The notes: generated by a model not told the origin, from the letters alone. 64,000 bases of DNA from Rhodococcus globerulus NBRC 14531 (GCF_001894805.1 NZ_BCWX01000001.1:806001-870000); one strand, 5' to 3'. Numbered from the stretch's first letter, positions 34,581 to 43,145 are shown. Numbers and translations: made by a program.

Positions 34581-34606
34581 TCACTGCCCGCCATTCACCC
34601 CAATGT

Positions 34607-34650
34607 GTCAACTTTGGTTGACGCCTGCCGGCTGTCAACCTATATTGACA
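34607..34650 (+). promoter_or_regulatory. Sigma-70-like promoter covered by two inverted repeats
   Basis: TTGACG (34618-34623), 17 bases, then TATATT (34641-34646) is a near-consensus promoter whose start point falls at the ATG 34653, so the mRNA would be leaderless. GTCAAC-4-GTTGAC (34607-34622) covers the -35 and TGTCAA-6-TTGACA (34633-34650) covers the -10. Both repeats are perfect. Confidence 0.7.
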
Positions 34651-34652
34651 AC

Positions 34653-34886
34653 ATGACCGAAGCGACCTCACTCGCCACCGCCGCAGGCAGTCCCGATCCA
34701 GCGGAGGGCTTGCGGGCCGTTCGGGCGCTGCGACGACTGCTCGAACGACTCGAAGCCATCCAGGTTGCCAACGCGCGCAAGCAGGGATGGTCCTGGCAAG
34801 CGATTGCCGAGACTCTCGAGGTGAGCCGTCAGGCCGTCCACAAGAAGCATGCAAGCGCAGAGTCGCAACGAGGGAAAGGCAGGTAG
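34653..34886 (+). CDS. Small helix-turn-helix protein
   Basis: 77 aa from the ATG at the predicted transcription start. An N-terminal helix (LRAVRALRRLLERLEAIQV) leads into an HTH resembling small Xre/sigma-like modules: ARKQGWSWQAIAETLEVSRQAVHKKH. The tail SAESQRGKGR is polar. It precedes a Clp-N-domain gene by 4 bp. It may bind the GTCAA/TTGAC repeats at its own promoter. Confidence 0.75.
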   Translation: MTEATSLATAAGSPDPAEGLRAVRALRRLLERLEAIQVANARKQGWSWQAIAETLEVSRQAVHKKHASAESQRGKGR

Positions 34887-34890
34887 GGAA

Positions 34891-35436
34891 ATGTTCGAGA
34901 GGTTTACCGCAGACGCACGCGCGGTTGTCGTCGACGCGGTCGGCAGTGCCGATCAGGTGACTCCCCAGGAATTGTTGGAAGCACTTCTGGCCACCGACCG
35001 TGGCATCGCCACAGCGACCCTGCGCGAGTGCGGTGTCACCGCCGAATCGCTGCACAGCGAGACTCCGACGAACGATCTTGATCAAGACGCCGATGTGCTG
35101 GCGTCGATAGGCATCGACCTGGCCGCCATTCGGGAGAGCCTCGAGCAAGCGTTCGGGAAGGGAGCGCTCGACGAGCCTGTCGTGCCTGCCGGGATCGGTT
35201 CGCGTCGTAGCAGATTCGCCTTCCCGCGCTCGAGATTCGAGAAGGACGCGAAGAAGGTTCTCGAACTGTCACTGCGGGAAGCGGTTGTGCACAAGAGCAA
35301 CCACATCGGCGCCGAGCACATACTCCTCGGCATCCTGCGTGTCGCCGATGGTCCGACGCGCACGGCACTCGAAGCGCAGGTCAGCATCCCCGAGATCCGT
35401 AGCCGGCTGGAATCGGCGATGCGCCCAGCGGCCTAG
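34891..35436 (+). CDS. Stand-alone Clp N-terminal domain protein
   Basis: 181 aa, ATG with TAGGGA upstream. Two Clp_N-like repeats can be seen: FERFTADARAVVVDAVGSAD...VTPQELLEALLAT at the N-terminus and FEKDAKKVLELSLREAVV...HIGAEHILLGILR in the second half. The linker contains a basic patch (RRSRFAFPRSRF). There is no AAA+ ATPase module, so it is not a complete ClpC. It might act as an adaptor or substrate-recruiting factor for ClpCP, or as a partner of the HTH protein encoded immediately upstream. Confidence 0.82.
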   Translation: MFERFTADARAVVVDAVGSADQVTPQELLEALLATDRGIATATLRECGVTAESLHSETPTNDLDQDADVLASIGIDLAAIRESLEQAFGKGALDEPVVPAGIGSRRSRFAFPRSRFEKDAKKVLELSLREAVVHKSNHIGAEHILLGILRVADGPTRTALEAQVSIPEIRSRLESAMRPAA

Positions 35437-35475
35437 ACATCACGACATGACGGGATCATGTGCCAGCATTCAGAC

Positions 35476-35856
35476 ATGACATTTCTGGCACGTCTCATAG
35501 TCAACGGAATAGCTATCTGGCTCGCCTCCATGTGGGTCACCGGAATCACCATCGACAGCAATCAAGACGATACGTGGGGAAACATCCTGGTCATCGCGAT
35601 AATTGCGCTGATCTTCACCGTCGTCAACGCGTTCATCAAGCCGTTGCTGAAGCTACTGTCCCTCCCGCTGTTGATTCTCACGCTCGGGTTGTTCACGCTC
35701 GTCATCAACGCGCTCATGCTGATGTTGACGGCCTGGATCTCGACGTCGCTTGACGCCGGATTGACCGTCGACGGATTCTGGACCGCTGTTTGGGGCGCAC
35801 TGATCATCTCCGTCGTGAACTTCGTCCTCAGCGCGTTTGTGCCCGAGAATCGCTGA
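35476..35856 (+). CDS. Phage-holin-family (holin_4_2/DUF360-like) membrane protein
   Basis: 126 aa, start at MTFLARLIVNGIAIWL. Four hydrophobic segments: about 5-22, 36-56, 62-85 and 100-120. The pattern IFTVVNAFIKPLLKLLSLPL and LGLFTLVINALMLMLTAW is typical of the Phage_holin_4_2 family, which is widespread on chromosomes outside prophages and of unknown role. No lysin or phage gene is nearby. The stop lies in a short repeat array. Confidence 0.85.
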   Translation: MTFLARLIVNGIAIWLASMWVTGITIDSNQDDTWGNILVIAIIALIFTVVNAFIKPLLKLLSLPLLILTLGLFTLVINALMLMLTAWISTSLDAGLTVDGFWTAVWGALIISVVNFVLSAFVPENR

Positions 35857-35910
35857 TCGGGCTTTCGCTGATCAGGGCCTTCGCTGATCAAGCTTTCGCT
35901 GATCAGGCCA
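35851..35910. repeat. Four short tandem repeats between convergent genes
   Basis: CGCTGATC followed by a G/A-rich linker and CTTT occurs at 35851, 35866, 35882 and 35897, with 15- or 16-bp spacing. The first copy includes the stop of the holin-like gene and the last the stop of menA. Confidence 0.75.
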
Positions 35911-36772
35911 GGCTGAGCGCAACTGCCGTCGCGGCACCCCAGACAAGCATTGCGAGTCCGGTGTCGCGCAGAGCAGGAATGAGAGCCATGCCCTGACCGC
36001 CCGAGCGCAGTGGTGCGTTGGCTCGGACTGCAAGTGGCAACGCGAGCAGTCCGAGCAGCGCCCACGGTGTTCGTAGAACAAGCAGCAGTGTTGCGATGAA
36101 CGGAACAGCCAGCAGGACGACGTGCAACGTGCGGGTCTTCGCGTCGCCGAGGCGGACGGCGAGTGTGATCTTTCCGGATTCGGAGTCCGTCGGGATGTCT
36201 CGCAAGTTGTTGGCCACAAGAACCGCGCTAGAGAAGGAACCGATGGCAACGGCGCCGGCAAGTCCGGCAAGATCAATGCGTTCCGCCTGCACGAATTGAG
36301 TTCCCAGAACTGCGACCAGGCCGAAGAACACAAACACGGCGATCTCGCCGAATCCGCTGTACCCGTACGGCTTCTTGCCGCCCGTGTAGTACCAGGCGCC
36401 GATGATGCAGAACACGCCAACCGCGACCAGCCACCACGCCGTCGTAGCGGCCAGGGCAAATCCGGCAACAGCCGCGACGGAGAAGCAACCGAGGGCTGCG
36501 GCCTTGACGGTGCCGGGGCTGACCAGCTTCGATCCGACCAGGCGAATCGGCCCGACGCGATCGTCGTCCGTCCCGCGAATTCCGTCGGAGTAATCGTTCG
36601 CGAAGTTCACCCCGATGATCAAAGCCAGGGAAACGATCAGCGCGAGGAGCGCCTTCCACCACACCGCGTGATCCAGTGACGCCGCTGCTCCGGTGCCGAC
36701 CAGCACCGGGGCAATCGCATTCGGGAGGGTGCGCGGTCTCGCGCCTTCGATCCATTGAGCAGCTGTAGCCAT
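35903..36772 (-). CDS. menA: 1,4-dihydroxy-2-naphthoate polyprenyltransferase MenA
   Basis: MenA attaches the polyprenyl tail to DHNA, giving demethylmenaquinone. The 289-aa UbiA-family membrane protein has about eight TM helices. The first Asp-rich motif is [17 protein letters not shown], the second [20 protein letters not shown], and [21 protein letters not shown] is the typical N-terminus. It is divergent from the AfsR-like gene across a perfect 13-bp palindrome. Confidence 0.95.
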   Translation of the reverse strand: MATAAQWIEGARPRTLPNAIAPVLVGTGAAASLDHAVWWKALLALIVSLALIIGVNFANDYSDGIRGTDDDRVGPIRLVGSKLVSPGTVKAAALGCFSVAAVAGFALAATTAWWLVAVGVFCIIGAWYYTGGKKPYGYSGFGEIAVFVFFGLVAVLGTQFVQAERIDLAGLAGAVAIGSFSSAVLVANNLRDIPTDSESGKITLAVRLGDAKTRTLHVVLLAVPFIATLLLVLRTPWALLGLLALPLAVRANAPLRSGGQGMALIPALRDTGLAMLVWGAATAVALSLA

Positions 36773-36782
36773 ACAACGATCT

Positions 36783-36795
36783 TTGCACTGTGCAA
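36783..36795. promoter_or_regulatory. Perfect 13-bp palindrome between menA and the AfsR-like gene
   Basis: TTGCACTGTGCAA (6-1-6) lies 10 bases before the menA ATG and 38 bases before the GTG of the regulator gene. Position and symmetry fit an operator for the divergent pair. Confidence 0.5.
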
Positions 36796-36833
36796 TACCA
36801 TCGAACGCGGTGGATCAGGACAAGACTCGAGAC

Positions 36834-39800
36834 GTGACTGGCATAACTCTGCTCGGCCCCGTGTCGATCGGGGCGGCGAATCGGTGGGTCGGAGTGCCCG
36901 GGCCGCGAGCGCGCGCCCTGCTCACCGCGTTGGCGCTCGATCCGGGGCATCCATGTTCGCCGCAGAGCCTGATCTCCGACATCTGGGGGTCGGAGCCGCC
37001 GCGTTCACCGACCAATGCCCTACACACGCAGGTGTCCAGGCTGCGATCCGCGCTCCCGGAAGGCGCCCTGGAGGTGACGTCGGCGGGCTATCGGCTCACG
37101 GTGACACGGGATCAGGTTGATCTCGCGCGAGCCGAAGACGAGGTCCGAGCGCTTCGCGGTATTGACGCACACCCGCGCGAGTTGCTGACGAGAGTCACTG
37201 CAGCTCTGAATCTCTGGCGGGGGAGCCCGGGCGACGATGTTGTCGGGCCGGCGGGTGAGCAGTTGGCTTCGCGTGCCAAGAGCCTGCGCCGCGAACTTGT
37301 CACACTGCGACTGCGCTCGCTGCTCGAGCTCGGGGATTTCTCCGAGGCACTTCCTCTTGCGCGAGAAGCTCACGCCGACAATCCTTTCGACGACACCGCT
37401 GCCGGGAACCTGATGCGATCGCTCGCAGGCTCGGATCGTGTCAACGAGGCGCTCGAGATGTTCGCGGTGCACCGCGAGCGCCTGGCTGACCGGTTGGGTG
37501 TTGATCCATCGCCGGCTCTGGTGGCGCTGAACGCGGACTTGCTCGCTGCGCCGACTGCGTCGACTGCGGCGGCCCGGAGTTCCCGCGCGATCGGTTTGCG
37601 CGCGGCACCCAACGCCATGTTCGGCCGCCGAGACGATATCGAGAGAATCGAGGCACTCCTCGAACGGTCTCGCGTCGTCACGATCCTCGGACCCGGCGGC
37701 GCGGGAAAAACCCGTCTGGCACACGAATTGGGGTCGCGGGCCTCGGCCCGCACGTCCGTTGTTCTGGTCGAACTGGCGTCGTTGCGAAGCAGCGACGACG
37801 TGATCGCGGCGATCGGTAGCACCCTCGGAATCAGTGAAGCCGATCTGGCACCAGGTCGCCTGACAGTCGGGCGAACGCACTCCGCCCGCGAGCGGTTGGT
37901 CGAGGTTCTTTCGGCCGGTCCGATGACGTTGATTCTCGACAACTGTGAACATGTACTCGGGGCCTGCTCGGACATCGTTGCCGAGATGATTGCAGCCAGT
38001 GCGCAGGTGACCGTTCTGACGACAAGTCGATCACCGCTCATGCTCAGTGCAGAGGTCGTCTATCCGTTGCCTCCGTTGGAGATTCACGGTGATTCCGGGT
38101 CTGCGGTGGAATTGTTCACGGCTCGGGCCAGAGCCGTGCGACCGTCCGTACATCTCGATTTGGTGGCCGTCGGAAAGCTGTGCGCGACGCTCGACGGCTT
38201 GCCGTTGGCCATCGAACTCGCGGCGGCCCGCGTGCGGACGATGAGCGTCGAGGAAATTTCGGCGCGCCTGAGTGATCGATTCGCGCTCTTGCGATCCGGT
38301 GACCCCACGTCGCCGGATCGCCATCGCACTCTGCACGCGGTGATCGACTGGAGTTGGAATCTGCTCGGCCCCGAGTATCGAGTGGCACTGGCTCGATTGT
38401 GCCGATTCCCGGCTGGTTTCACATTGTCTTCGGCGCGAGCGGTCGCCGAGTGGGACGGCGTGGATGACATAGCCGACGCGATCGAGGCTCTGGTCAACCA
38501 GTCGTTGCTTACCGTCGTCGACGGGCCGGACGGGTTGCGCTACCACATGCTCGAGACGGTTCGCGAATACGGCGAGGAGAAACTCGGCGATCTCGGTGAG
38601 GGGACGGAAGTTCTTCGGAGACTTAGTGGCTGGGCCGTCGCGATCGCCGGGGACGCTCGCCGACGGGCTCGTTCCGATCAGCTGCGCCTTGTGGGCGAGA
38701 TCGACGCCGAACATGACAATCTCCTTGCTGTGCTGCGTTGGGCAGTCGACGGCAAAGACGGCGTGACCACAGCGAGTGTCTTCCCGGTTCTCGGAGTGCT
38801 CTGGTCGATTCGGGGTGCACACACGGAAGTAGCGAACTGGGCACCGAAGGTAATCGAAGCAACTCGAGATCACGACCTACGTGACGTAGACGGCGACTTG
38901 GCGGCCACGACGTTCATGCTGGTGGCGATGCATCTACTGTTCGCCGAACTCAGTCGCGATCACGTTCGAGCAAGGGTTCGCCTCCGAAAGATGCTGCGCG
39001 AGCGTGGCGATCTGCGGCCGATGTTCGTGTTTTTCATCCGACTGCTGAATAGTCCCCGCTCCGGGTACGGCGTTGCGCGGTTGTTGGCGGAAGGAGTCCG
39101 CAGCGCTGACACCGAGACCCGGACGGCCGCGTTGTTCGCGCGGTCGAACTTGCGCGAGAACATCGGCGACGTGCGGGGTGCACGTAGTGATGCCGAGGAT
39201 CTTCTGCGGTACGCCCGAGAGATCGGAGACGAGTGGGGCGTCGCGATGGCCGCTCAACACGTCGGCTCGGTCCACAGTCAATCGACGAGGTATGCCGAAG
39301 CTGCCGAGTACTACGCGCTGGCAGCGGCGGCCAGCGAAAGTCTGGGAGCTCACGAAGAAGCGGTGCAGCTCATCGGGTTTCAGGCAAGCGCGTTGATCGC
39401 CGACGGCAATTCCACGGGCGGGCGCGCGTTGCTGGATCAACTGCGGCCCGCGCTGGCGCAAGTCGGCGCCAGCTCTGCGATCGAAAATCATCAGCGGCGG
39501 TCGGCGATGTCGGCCAATCTTGCCGAGGCAGACCTGGCGGAAGGCCATGTCGAACTCGGTCTACGCCAGTACCGAGAGGCGCTGGATCTGCTCGGCGACG
39601 CGATGGGCAATGTGTACGGAGATCCGTTTGTCATCCTGCTCAGCGCTGCCGCGGTATGCGCACACGCGCTGGCAGGGCAGTCGCCGAAGGTCGCGGATCA
39701 CGTGCACCGGATGGTCGAGTCGAGTCTGATCAAGTTGCATCCCAACGGATATACCGATCTGCCACTGACGGGTTCGGTCGCAGCGGCCGTCGGTGCCTAC

Positions 39801-40028
39801 GATCTGTCGACCGGGAACGTCGGGCCCGGCATCGAACTGTTGGCCCTGGCCGTCGTGATGCGGGGACGGCAGGATTTTGCCTCGCTGCAGCATGAACGGC
39901 TCATCGCATTCGCGCGCGGAATTGTCGGTGACCAGCAGTGGTTTGACGCGGTGAACACGGTTTCGAGATACCCACGCGCCACGACCCGCGAAGCAGTTCT
40001 TGCCGCGCTTCGCGGGTCGCGTGGGTAA
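36834..40028 (+). CDS. Large AfsR/SARP-type regulator with BTAD, NB-ARC-like ATPase and repeat domains
   Basis: 1064 aa if started at the GTG giving VTGITLLGPVSIG; a GTG at 36810 and a TTG at 36783 are alternatives. Domains in order: OmpR-like DNA-binding (about 1-85, GPRARALLTALALDPGH), BTAD (about 90-240, ending VHRERLADRLGVDPSPALVAL), STAND/NB-ARC ATPase with P-loop VVTILGPGGAGKTRLAHEL near residue 283 and Walker B-like LILDNCEHVLGAC, an arrangement ending in LHAVIDWSWNLL, and a long helical TPR-like C-terminus. Such proteins link a metabolic signal to transcription. Its target might be menA across the palindrome or a distant cluster. It is convergent with the DrrAB-type genes. Confidence 0.88.
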   Translation: MTGITLLGPVSIGAANRWVGVPGPRARALLTALALDPGHPCSPQSLISDIWGSEPPRSPTNALHTQVSRLRSALPEGALEVTSAGYRLTVTRDQVDLARAEDEVRALRGIDAHPRELLTRVTAALNLWRGSPGDDVVGPAGEQLASRAKSLRRELVTLRLRSLLELGDFSEALPLAREAHADNPFDDTAAGNLMRSLAGSDRVNEALEMFAVHRERLADRLGVDPSPALVALNADLLAAPTASTAAARSSRAIGLRAAPNAMFGRRDDIERIEALLERSRVVTILGPGGAGKTRLAHELGSRASARTSVVLVELASLRSSDDVIAAIGSTLGISEADLAPGRLTVGRTHSARERLVEVLSAGPMTLILDNCEHVLGACSDIVAEMIAASAQVTVLTTSRSPLMLSAEVVYPLPPLEIHGDSGSAVELFTARARAVRPSVHLDLVAVGKLCATLDGLPLAIELAAARVRTMSVEEISARLSDRFALLRSGDPTSPDRHRTLHAVIDWSWNLLGPEYRVALARLCRFPAGFTLSSARAVAEWDGVDDIADAIEALVNQSLLTVVDGPDGLRYHMLETVREYGEEKLGDLGEGTEVLRRLSGWAVAIAGDARRRARSDQLRLVGEIDAEHDNLLAVLRWAVDGKDGVTTASVFPVLGVLWSIRGAHTEVANWAPKVIEATRDHDLRDVDGDLAATTFMLVAMHLLFAELSRDHVRARVRLRKMLRERGDLRPMFVFFIRLLNSPRSGYGVARLLAEGVRSADTETRTAALFARSNLRENIGDVRGARSDAEDLLRYAREIGDEWGVAMAAQHVGSVHSQSTRYAEAAEYYALAAAASESLGAHEEAVQLIGFQASALIADGNSTGGRALLDQLRPALAQVGASSAIENHQRRSAMSANLAEADLAEGHVELGLRQYREALDLLGDAMGNVYGDPFVILLSAAAVCAHALAGQSPKVADHVHRMVESSLIKLHPNGYTDLPLTGSVAAAVGAYDLSTGNVGPGIELLALAVVMRGRQDFASLQHERLIAFARGIVGDQQWFDAVNTVSRYPRATTREAVLAALRGSRG

Positions 40029-40038
40029 TCGTCTCGCT

Positions 40039-40866
40039 TTACGTCTTGCGCATGTACATCCGTACGGTCAGTGGTGCCATCACGGCCACGATGACTGCCG
40101 CTCCAACGAGCGACCACACAACGTGAATACCGAAGTGGCCTTCGTTCGCGAGTTCGCGGACTGCGGTCACCAATTGTGAGACCGGATTGACGTTCACGAA
40201 CTTCTGCAGCCAGCTCGGCATGGTGGCGGGATCGACGAACGCATTCGACATGAACGTCAGGGGGAACAGCACGAGCATCGAAACGCCCTGCACCGTAGAC
40301 GCTTTGTTCATCATCACGCCCATGAGTGCAAAGATCCAACTGATCGAGAACGCGCACACCATCACCAGAATCGCGGCAGACAGGATGCCGATCGCACCGC
40401 CGGCCGGGCGGTATCCCATGGCAAAACCGACGATGAACGTAATGGTGGTGGCGATGCCGTACCGAACGACGTCCGCGAGCAAGGCGCCGGACAGCGGAGC
40501 GATACGGGCGATCGGCAACGACTTGAAGCGGTCGAACACACCCTTGTCCATATCTTCACGAAGCTGAGTGCCGGTGACGATGGAACCGGTGATGACCGTC
40601 TGGACGAGGATGCCGGGGATGATCGTCGGCAAGTAGGCCGTGACGTCGCCGGCGATGGCGCCGCCGAAGATGTACGTGAACATCAGAGTGAAGATGATCG
40701 GCTGGATGACAACGTCGAACAGTTGCTCGGGATTGTGCTTGATCTTGAGAATGCCGCGGTACGCCATCGTGAACGTATTCGCGAAACTCTGCTCGAGACT
40801 GATCCGCCGCGGAGCCGAAGTGAGATCGGCGACTGGCGATTTGGTAGTGGTGAGAGTAGTGGTCAT
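40039..40866 (-). CDS. DrrB-type ABC-2 transporter permease
   Basis: 275 aa from the ATG giving MTTTLTTTKSPV. Six TM segments in the ABC-2 permease layout, with FDVVIQPIIFTLMFTYIFGG at the start and the family motif FKSLPIARIAPLSGALLADVV; LVLFPLTFMSNAFVDPATMP follows before the last TM. It pairs with the ATPase gene whose 3' end it overlaps (4 bp). DrrAB systems export drugs or lipids such as phthiocerol dimycocerosate in mycobacteria. The substrate here is unknown. Confidence 0.9.
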   Translation of the reverse strand: MTTTLTTTKSPVADLTSAPRRISLEQSFANTFTMAYRGILKIKHNPEQLFDVVIQPIIFTLMFTYIFGGAIAGDVTAYLPTIIPGILVQTVITGSIVTGTQLREDMDKGVFDRFKSLPIARIAPLSGALLADVVRYGIATTITFIVGFAMGYRPAGGAIGILSAAILVMVCAFSISWIFALMGVMMNKASTVQGVSMLVLFPLTFMSNAFVDPATMPSWLQKFVNVNPVSQLVTAVRELANEGHFGIHVVWSLVGAAVIVAVMAPLTVRMYMRKT

Positions 40867-41870
40867 GCGGGAATCCGATCGGAGTTGTTGTCGGAATCGG
40901 CGTCGTTGCGTCCATGGTCTTCGGGTTGATGCCCGGTGATGGTGAGGAACACTTCGTCCAGACTGGGCTTCTGCACGTTGATCTCGTCGACGGCGATGCC
41001 GCGCTCCCGCAAACGGATCAGGAGATCGGCGGTTACGGATGGGTCGCTCAGCGGGGCGGTGATCCGGCCGACCTCGGGAGTGACACCTACCTCGACACCG
41101 AGCATCGACGCGATAATGGATCGGGCTTCGTCGGTTCGATCGCGCTCGACGAGTTTGAGATGCAACGACGAAATGCCCACCGACGCCTTGAGCTCGTCGG
41201 CTGTGCCGTTTGCGATCACTCGGCCACGGTCGATCACCGCGATCCGATCGGCCAACTGATCGGCCTCGTCCAGGTATTGCGTGGTCAGCATGACCGTCGA
41301 ACCCTCGGCGACCAGTCGCCTGATCGTCTCCCACATCTGGGCGCGGGTACGCGGATCGAGGCCGGTCGTGGGTTCGTCGAGGAACAACAGAGGCGGGCGG
41401 GCGATCAGGCTGGCCGCGAGGTCGAGGCGTCGACGCATTCCGCCGGAGAAGTTCTTGAGAGGTTTGGCTGCGGCTTCGGTGAGGTCGAATTCCTCGAGAA
41501 GCTCGAGTGATTTCTTGCGGGAGTCCTTGCGGCTCAGACCGAGCAGACGGGAGAAGATCACCAGGTTCTCGGTGGCCGTCAGGTCCTCGTCGACGGACGC
41601 GTATTGCCCGGTCACGCCGATCAGGGATCGCACTGCCACGGGTTCGCGGCTGACATCGCGGCCGAAGATGCGGGCCTCACCGCCGTCGGGGCGCAGGAGG
41701 GTGGCGAGCATGCGAACGGTGGTGGTCTTGCCCGCGCCGTTGGGGCCGAGCACGCCGAAGACCGATCCCGTGGGCACGGTGAGGCTGACTCCGTCGACAG
41801 CGCGTTGCTCACCGAACATCTTGACTAGGCCCTCGGCCTCGATGGCAAGAGGTGAAGCTGTGTGGTTCAT
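40863..41870 (-). CDS. DrrA-type ABC transporter ATP-binding protein
   Basis: 335 aa from MNHTASPLAIEAEGLVK; an ATG ten codons upstream is less likely. Walker A VLGPNGAGKTTTVRML, Q-loop GVTGQYASVDEDL, signature FSGGMRRRLDLAASL, Walker B LLFLDEPTTGLD and the C-terminal DrrA domain with IAVDEINVQKPSLDEVFL are all present. It energises the permease encoded next. The 242 bp to the divergent gene at 42113 hold promoters for both but no other clear feature. Confidence 0.93.
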   Translation of the reverse strand: MNHTASPLAIEAEGLVKMFGEQRAVDGVSLTVPTGSVFGVLGPNGAGKTTTVRMLATLLRPDGGEARIFGRDVSREPVAVRSLIGVTGQYASVDEDLTATENLVIFSRLLGLSRKDSRKKSLELLEEFDLTEAAAKPLKNFSGGMRRRLDLAASLIARPPLLFLDEPTTGLDPRTRAQMWETIRRLVAEGSTVMLTTQYLDEADQLADRIAVIDRGRVIANGTADELKASVGISSLHLKLVERDRTDEARSIIASMLGVEVGVTPEVGRITAPLSDPSVTADLLIRLRERGIAVDEINVQKPSLDEVFLTITGHQPEDHGRNDADSDNNSDRIPA

Positions 41871-42112
41871 GGGATCAAGCGTGACAGAGTGCGCTTGCAT
41901 TTGCCTTGCGTGGAACTTGCGCAGCCGTGCAAGGGGGACTGTGCCCCGCGCCGCAGGGCGATTATGCAGCCGCAGGCGCGATCAAGCGCGCGTGTGCTGA
42001 TTCTGCGCGCGGCAGTGTTATCCATAGCGGCAGGCTTCTCCACAGTGGCAGCGTTATCCCCAGCCGAACATTTGTTGCTGACGTACGCAGATAGAGGCGG
42101 CACGCTCGCCAC

Positions 42113-42580
42113 ATGGGAATTCTCACGCGGGCACAGGCCCATCGGGACGGCATCAGCGACGCGCAGTTGCAGCGGGCCGTCAGGTGCGGAGAGCTGCACC
42201 GAATCGCAGCGGGAATCTACATGCGGGCCGATCACTACCGCGAACTCGATGCGCGAGCCCGTCACCGCCACACCGCCCTCGCCACCGCTGCAGCCTGCGG
42301 ACCGGGCGCAATCGTCAGCCATGTATCCGCGGCAGTGATGCACGGTCTGGACTGCGGCGGGTTAGGCCTGAATGTTGTGCACGTGACGCGGAACAGAAGC
42401 TCGGGTGGGCGAAAGAGTGCCACCTTCCACCTTCATCCGGCACCGCTGGTTCCGGAGGAAATCGTGCTTGTCGACGGTGTGGCAACGACGTCGCTGGCGC
42501 GCACGTTTGTCGATATCGCGCGCACGACATCGTTTGAGAATGCCGTGGTGATCGGCGACTGTGCACTGCGCCGGGGGTGA
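42113..42580 (+). CDS. AbiEi-antitoxin-like protein, N-terminal part of a split gene
   Basis: 155 aa. MGILTRAQAHRDGISDAQLQ is a winged-helix of the AbiEi_4-type antitoxin N-terminus, followed by the beta-rich AbiEi-like core (RIAAGIYMRADHY, ATAAACGPGAIVSHVSAAVMHG, TSLARTFVDIAR). The frame ends at VIGDCALRRG in a run of five G bases and the rest of the expected protein continues in another frame (42577-43005). Full-length relatives in actinobacteria are about 300 aa. Either a one-base loss or true coupling through the GTGA overlap explains it. No AbiEii toxin gene is next to it. Confidence 0.72.
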   Translation: MGILTRAQAHRDGISDAQLQRAVRCGELHRIAAGIYMRADHYRELDARARHRHTALATAAACGPGAIVSHVSAAVMHGLDCGGLGLNVVHVTRNRSSGGRKSATFHLHPAPLVPEEIVLVDGVATTSLARTFVDIARTTSFENAVVIGDCALRRG

Positions 42581-43005
42581 GACGTGACGATCTTGCATCC
42601 GTGCTCGAACGTTTGCACGGCCGCCGCGGAATGAGCCGGGCGCGGGTGGTTGCCGAGTTCATCGAACCCGGTGCCGAGAGCCCAGGGGAGTCCATCAGCC
42701 GGGTGCGCATGCGCGCCGACGGATGGCCGATGCCGACCTTGCAGCAGGAGATCCGCCTCGGCGGACGATTCATCGGGAGGGTCGACTTCTTCTGGGAAGA
42801 ATTCGGGGTGGTGGGCGAGTTCGACGGCATGGTGAAGTACCGCAGCGAGAATCCGGGTGCGGTGGTGGAGCGCGAGAAACTGCGCGAGGACGCAATCCGA
42901 GATGCGGGGTTCGAGGTATTCCGCTGGGTGTGGGCGGATCTGCGGGACTTCGAACGGGTGCGGGAGCGCTTCGATCGGGCGTGCGTGCGCGGCGTCGCGC
43001 GCTGA
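42577..43005 (+). CDS. DUF559/endonuclease-like C-terminal part of the split AbiEi-like gene
   Basis: 142 aa if translated from the GTG overlapping the upstream stop by GTGA. It begins inside the usual linker (LASVLERLHGRRGMSRARVV) and continues with ESPGESISRVRMRADGWPMP, a core DRVDFFWEEFGVVGEFDGMVKY-like segment (E and D in positions of a Vsr/DUF559 nuclease fold), and REKLREDAIRDAGFEVFRW. On its own it lacks the DNA-binding domain. It is best seen as the second half of the preceding gene. Confidence 0.68.
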   Translation: MRRDDLASVLERLHGRRGMSRARVVAEFIEPGAESPGESISRVRMRADGWPMPTLQQEIRLGGRFIGRVDFFWEEFGVVGEFDGMVKYRSENPGAVVEREKLREDAIRDAGFEVFRWVWADLRDFERVRERFDRACVRGVAR

Positions 43006-43047
43006 ATGTTCGGCCGCGCGGGTGATCAGGCCTGCGGCTGAACATTC
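43004..43047 (+). terminator. Hairpin after the split AbiEi-like gene
   Basis: GAATGTTCGGCCGC and GCGGCTGAACATTC form a 14-bp stem with one G-U pair and a 16-base loop, starting in the stop codon. No T-tract follows. Confidence 0.55.
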
Positions 43048-43089
43048 GGCCTGCGGGAGCTAGTCGAGCCGTGCGCGAACCAGGCAAAA

Positions 43090-43145
43090 CGTAACATTGC
43101 ATAGCGCTCCGTAACGAAATTTCGCGAAACCGCCCTTACGGAGCG
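43090..43145. promoter_or_regulatory. Nested repeats upstream of the first LIV binding-protein gene
   Basis: CGTAAC occurs at 43090 and 43110 (20-bp spacing). CGCTCCGTAA (43105-43114) pairs with TTACGGAGCG (43136-43145), enclosing the palindrome CGAAATTTCG (43115-43124). TAATAC at 43154 could be the -10. The GTAAC/GAAAC words recall GlnR boxes, but the spacing does not fit fully. Confidence 0.4.

Noticed and set aside
35476-35856. A prophage remnant suggested by the holin-like gene
   Set aside because: No integrase, capsid, lysin or attachment site is near; holin_4_2-type proteins are common in bacterial chromosomes.
41862-42338. Overlapping frames on both strands in the DrrA / AbiEi-like intergenic region
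   Set aside because: Low-complexity Arg/Ala-rich translations typical of shadow frames; no motif, and they overlap genes with real motifs.
42113-43005. A complete toxin-antitoxin system at the AbiEi-like gene
   Set aside because: No AbiEii nucleotidyltransferase toxin gene lies beside it; both halves read as parts of one antitoxin/nuclease-like protein.
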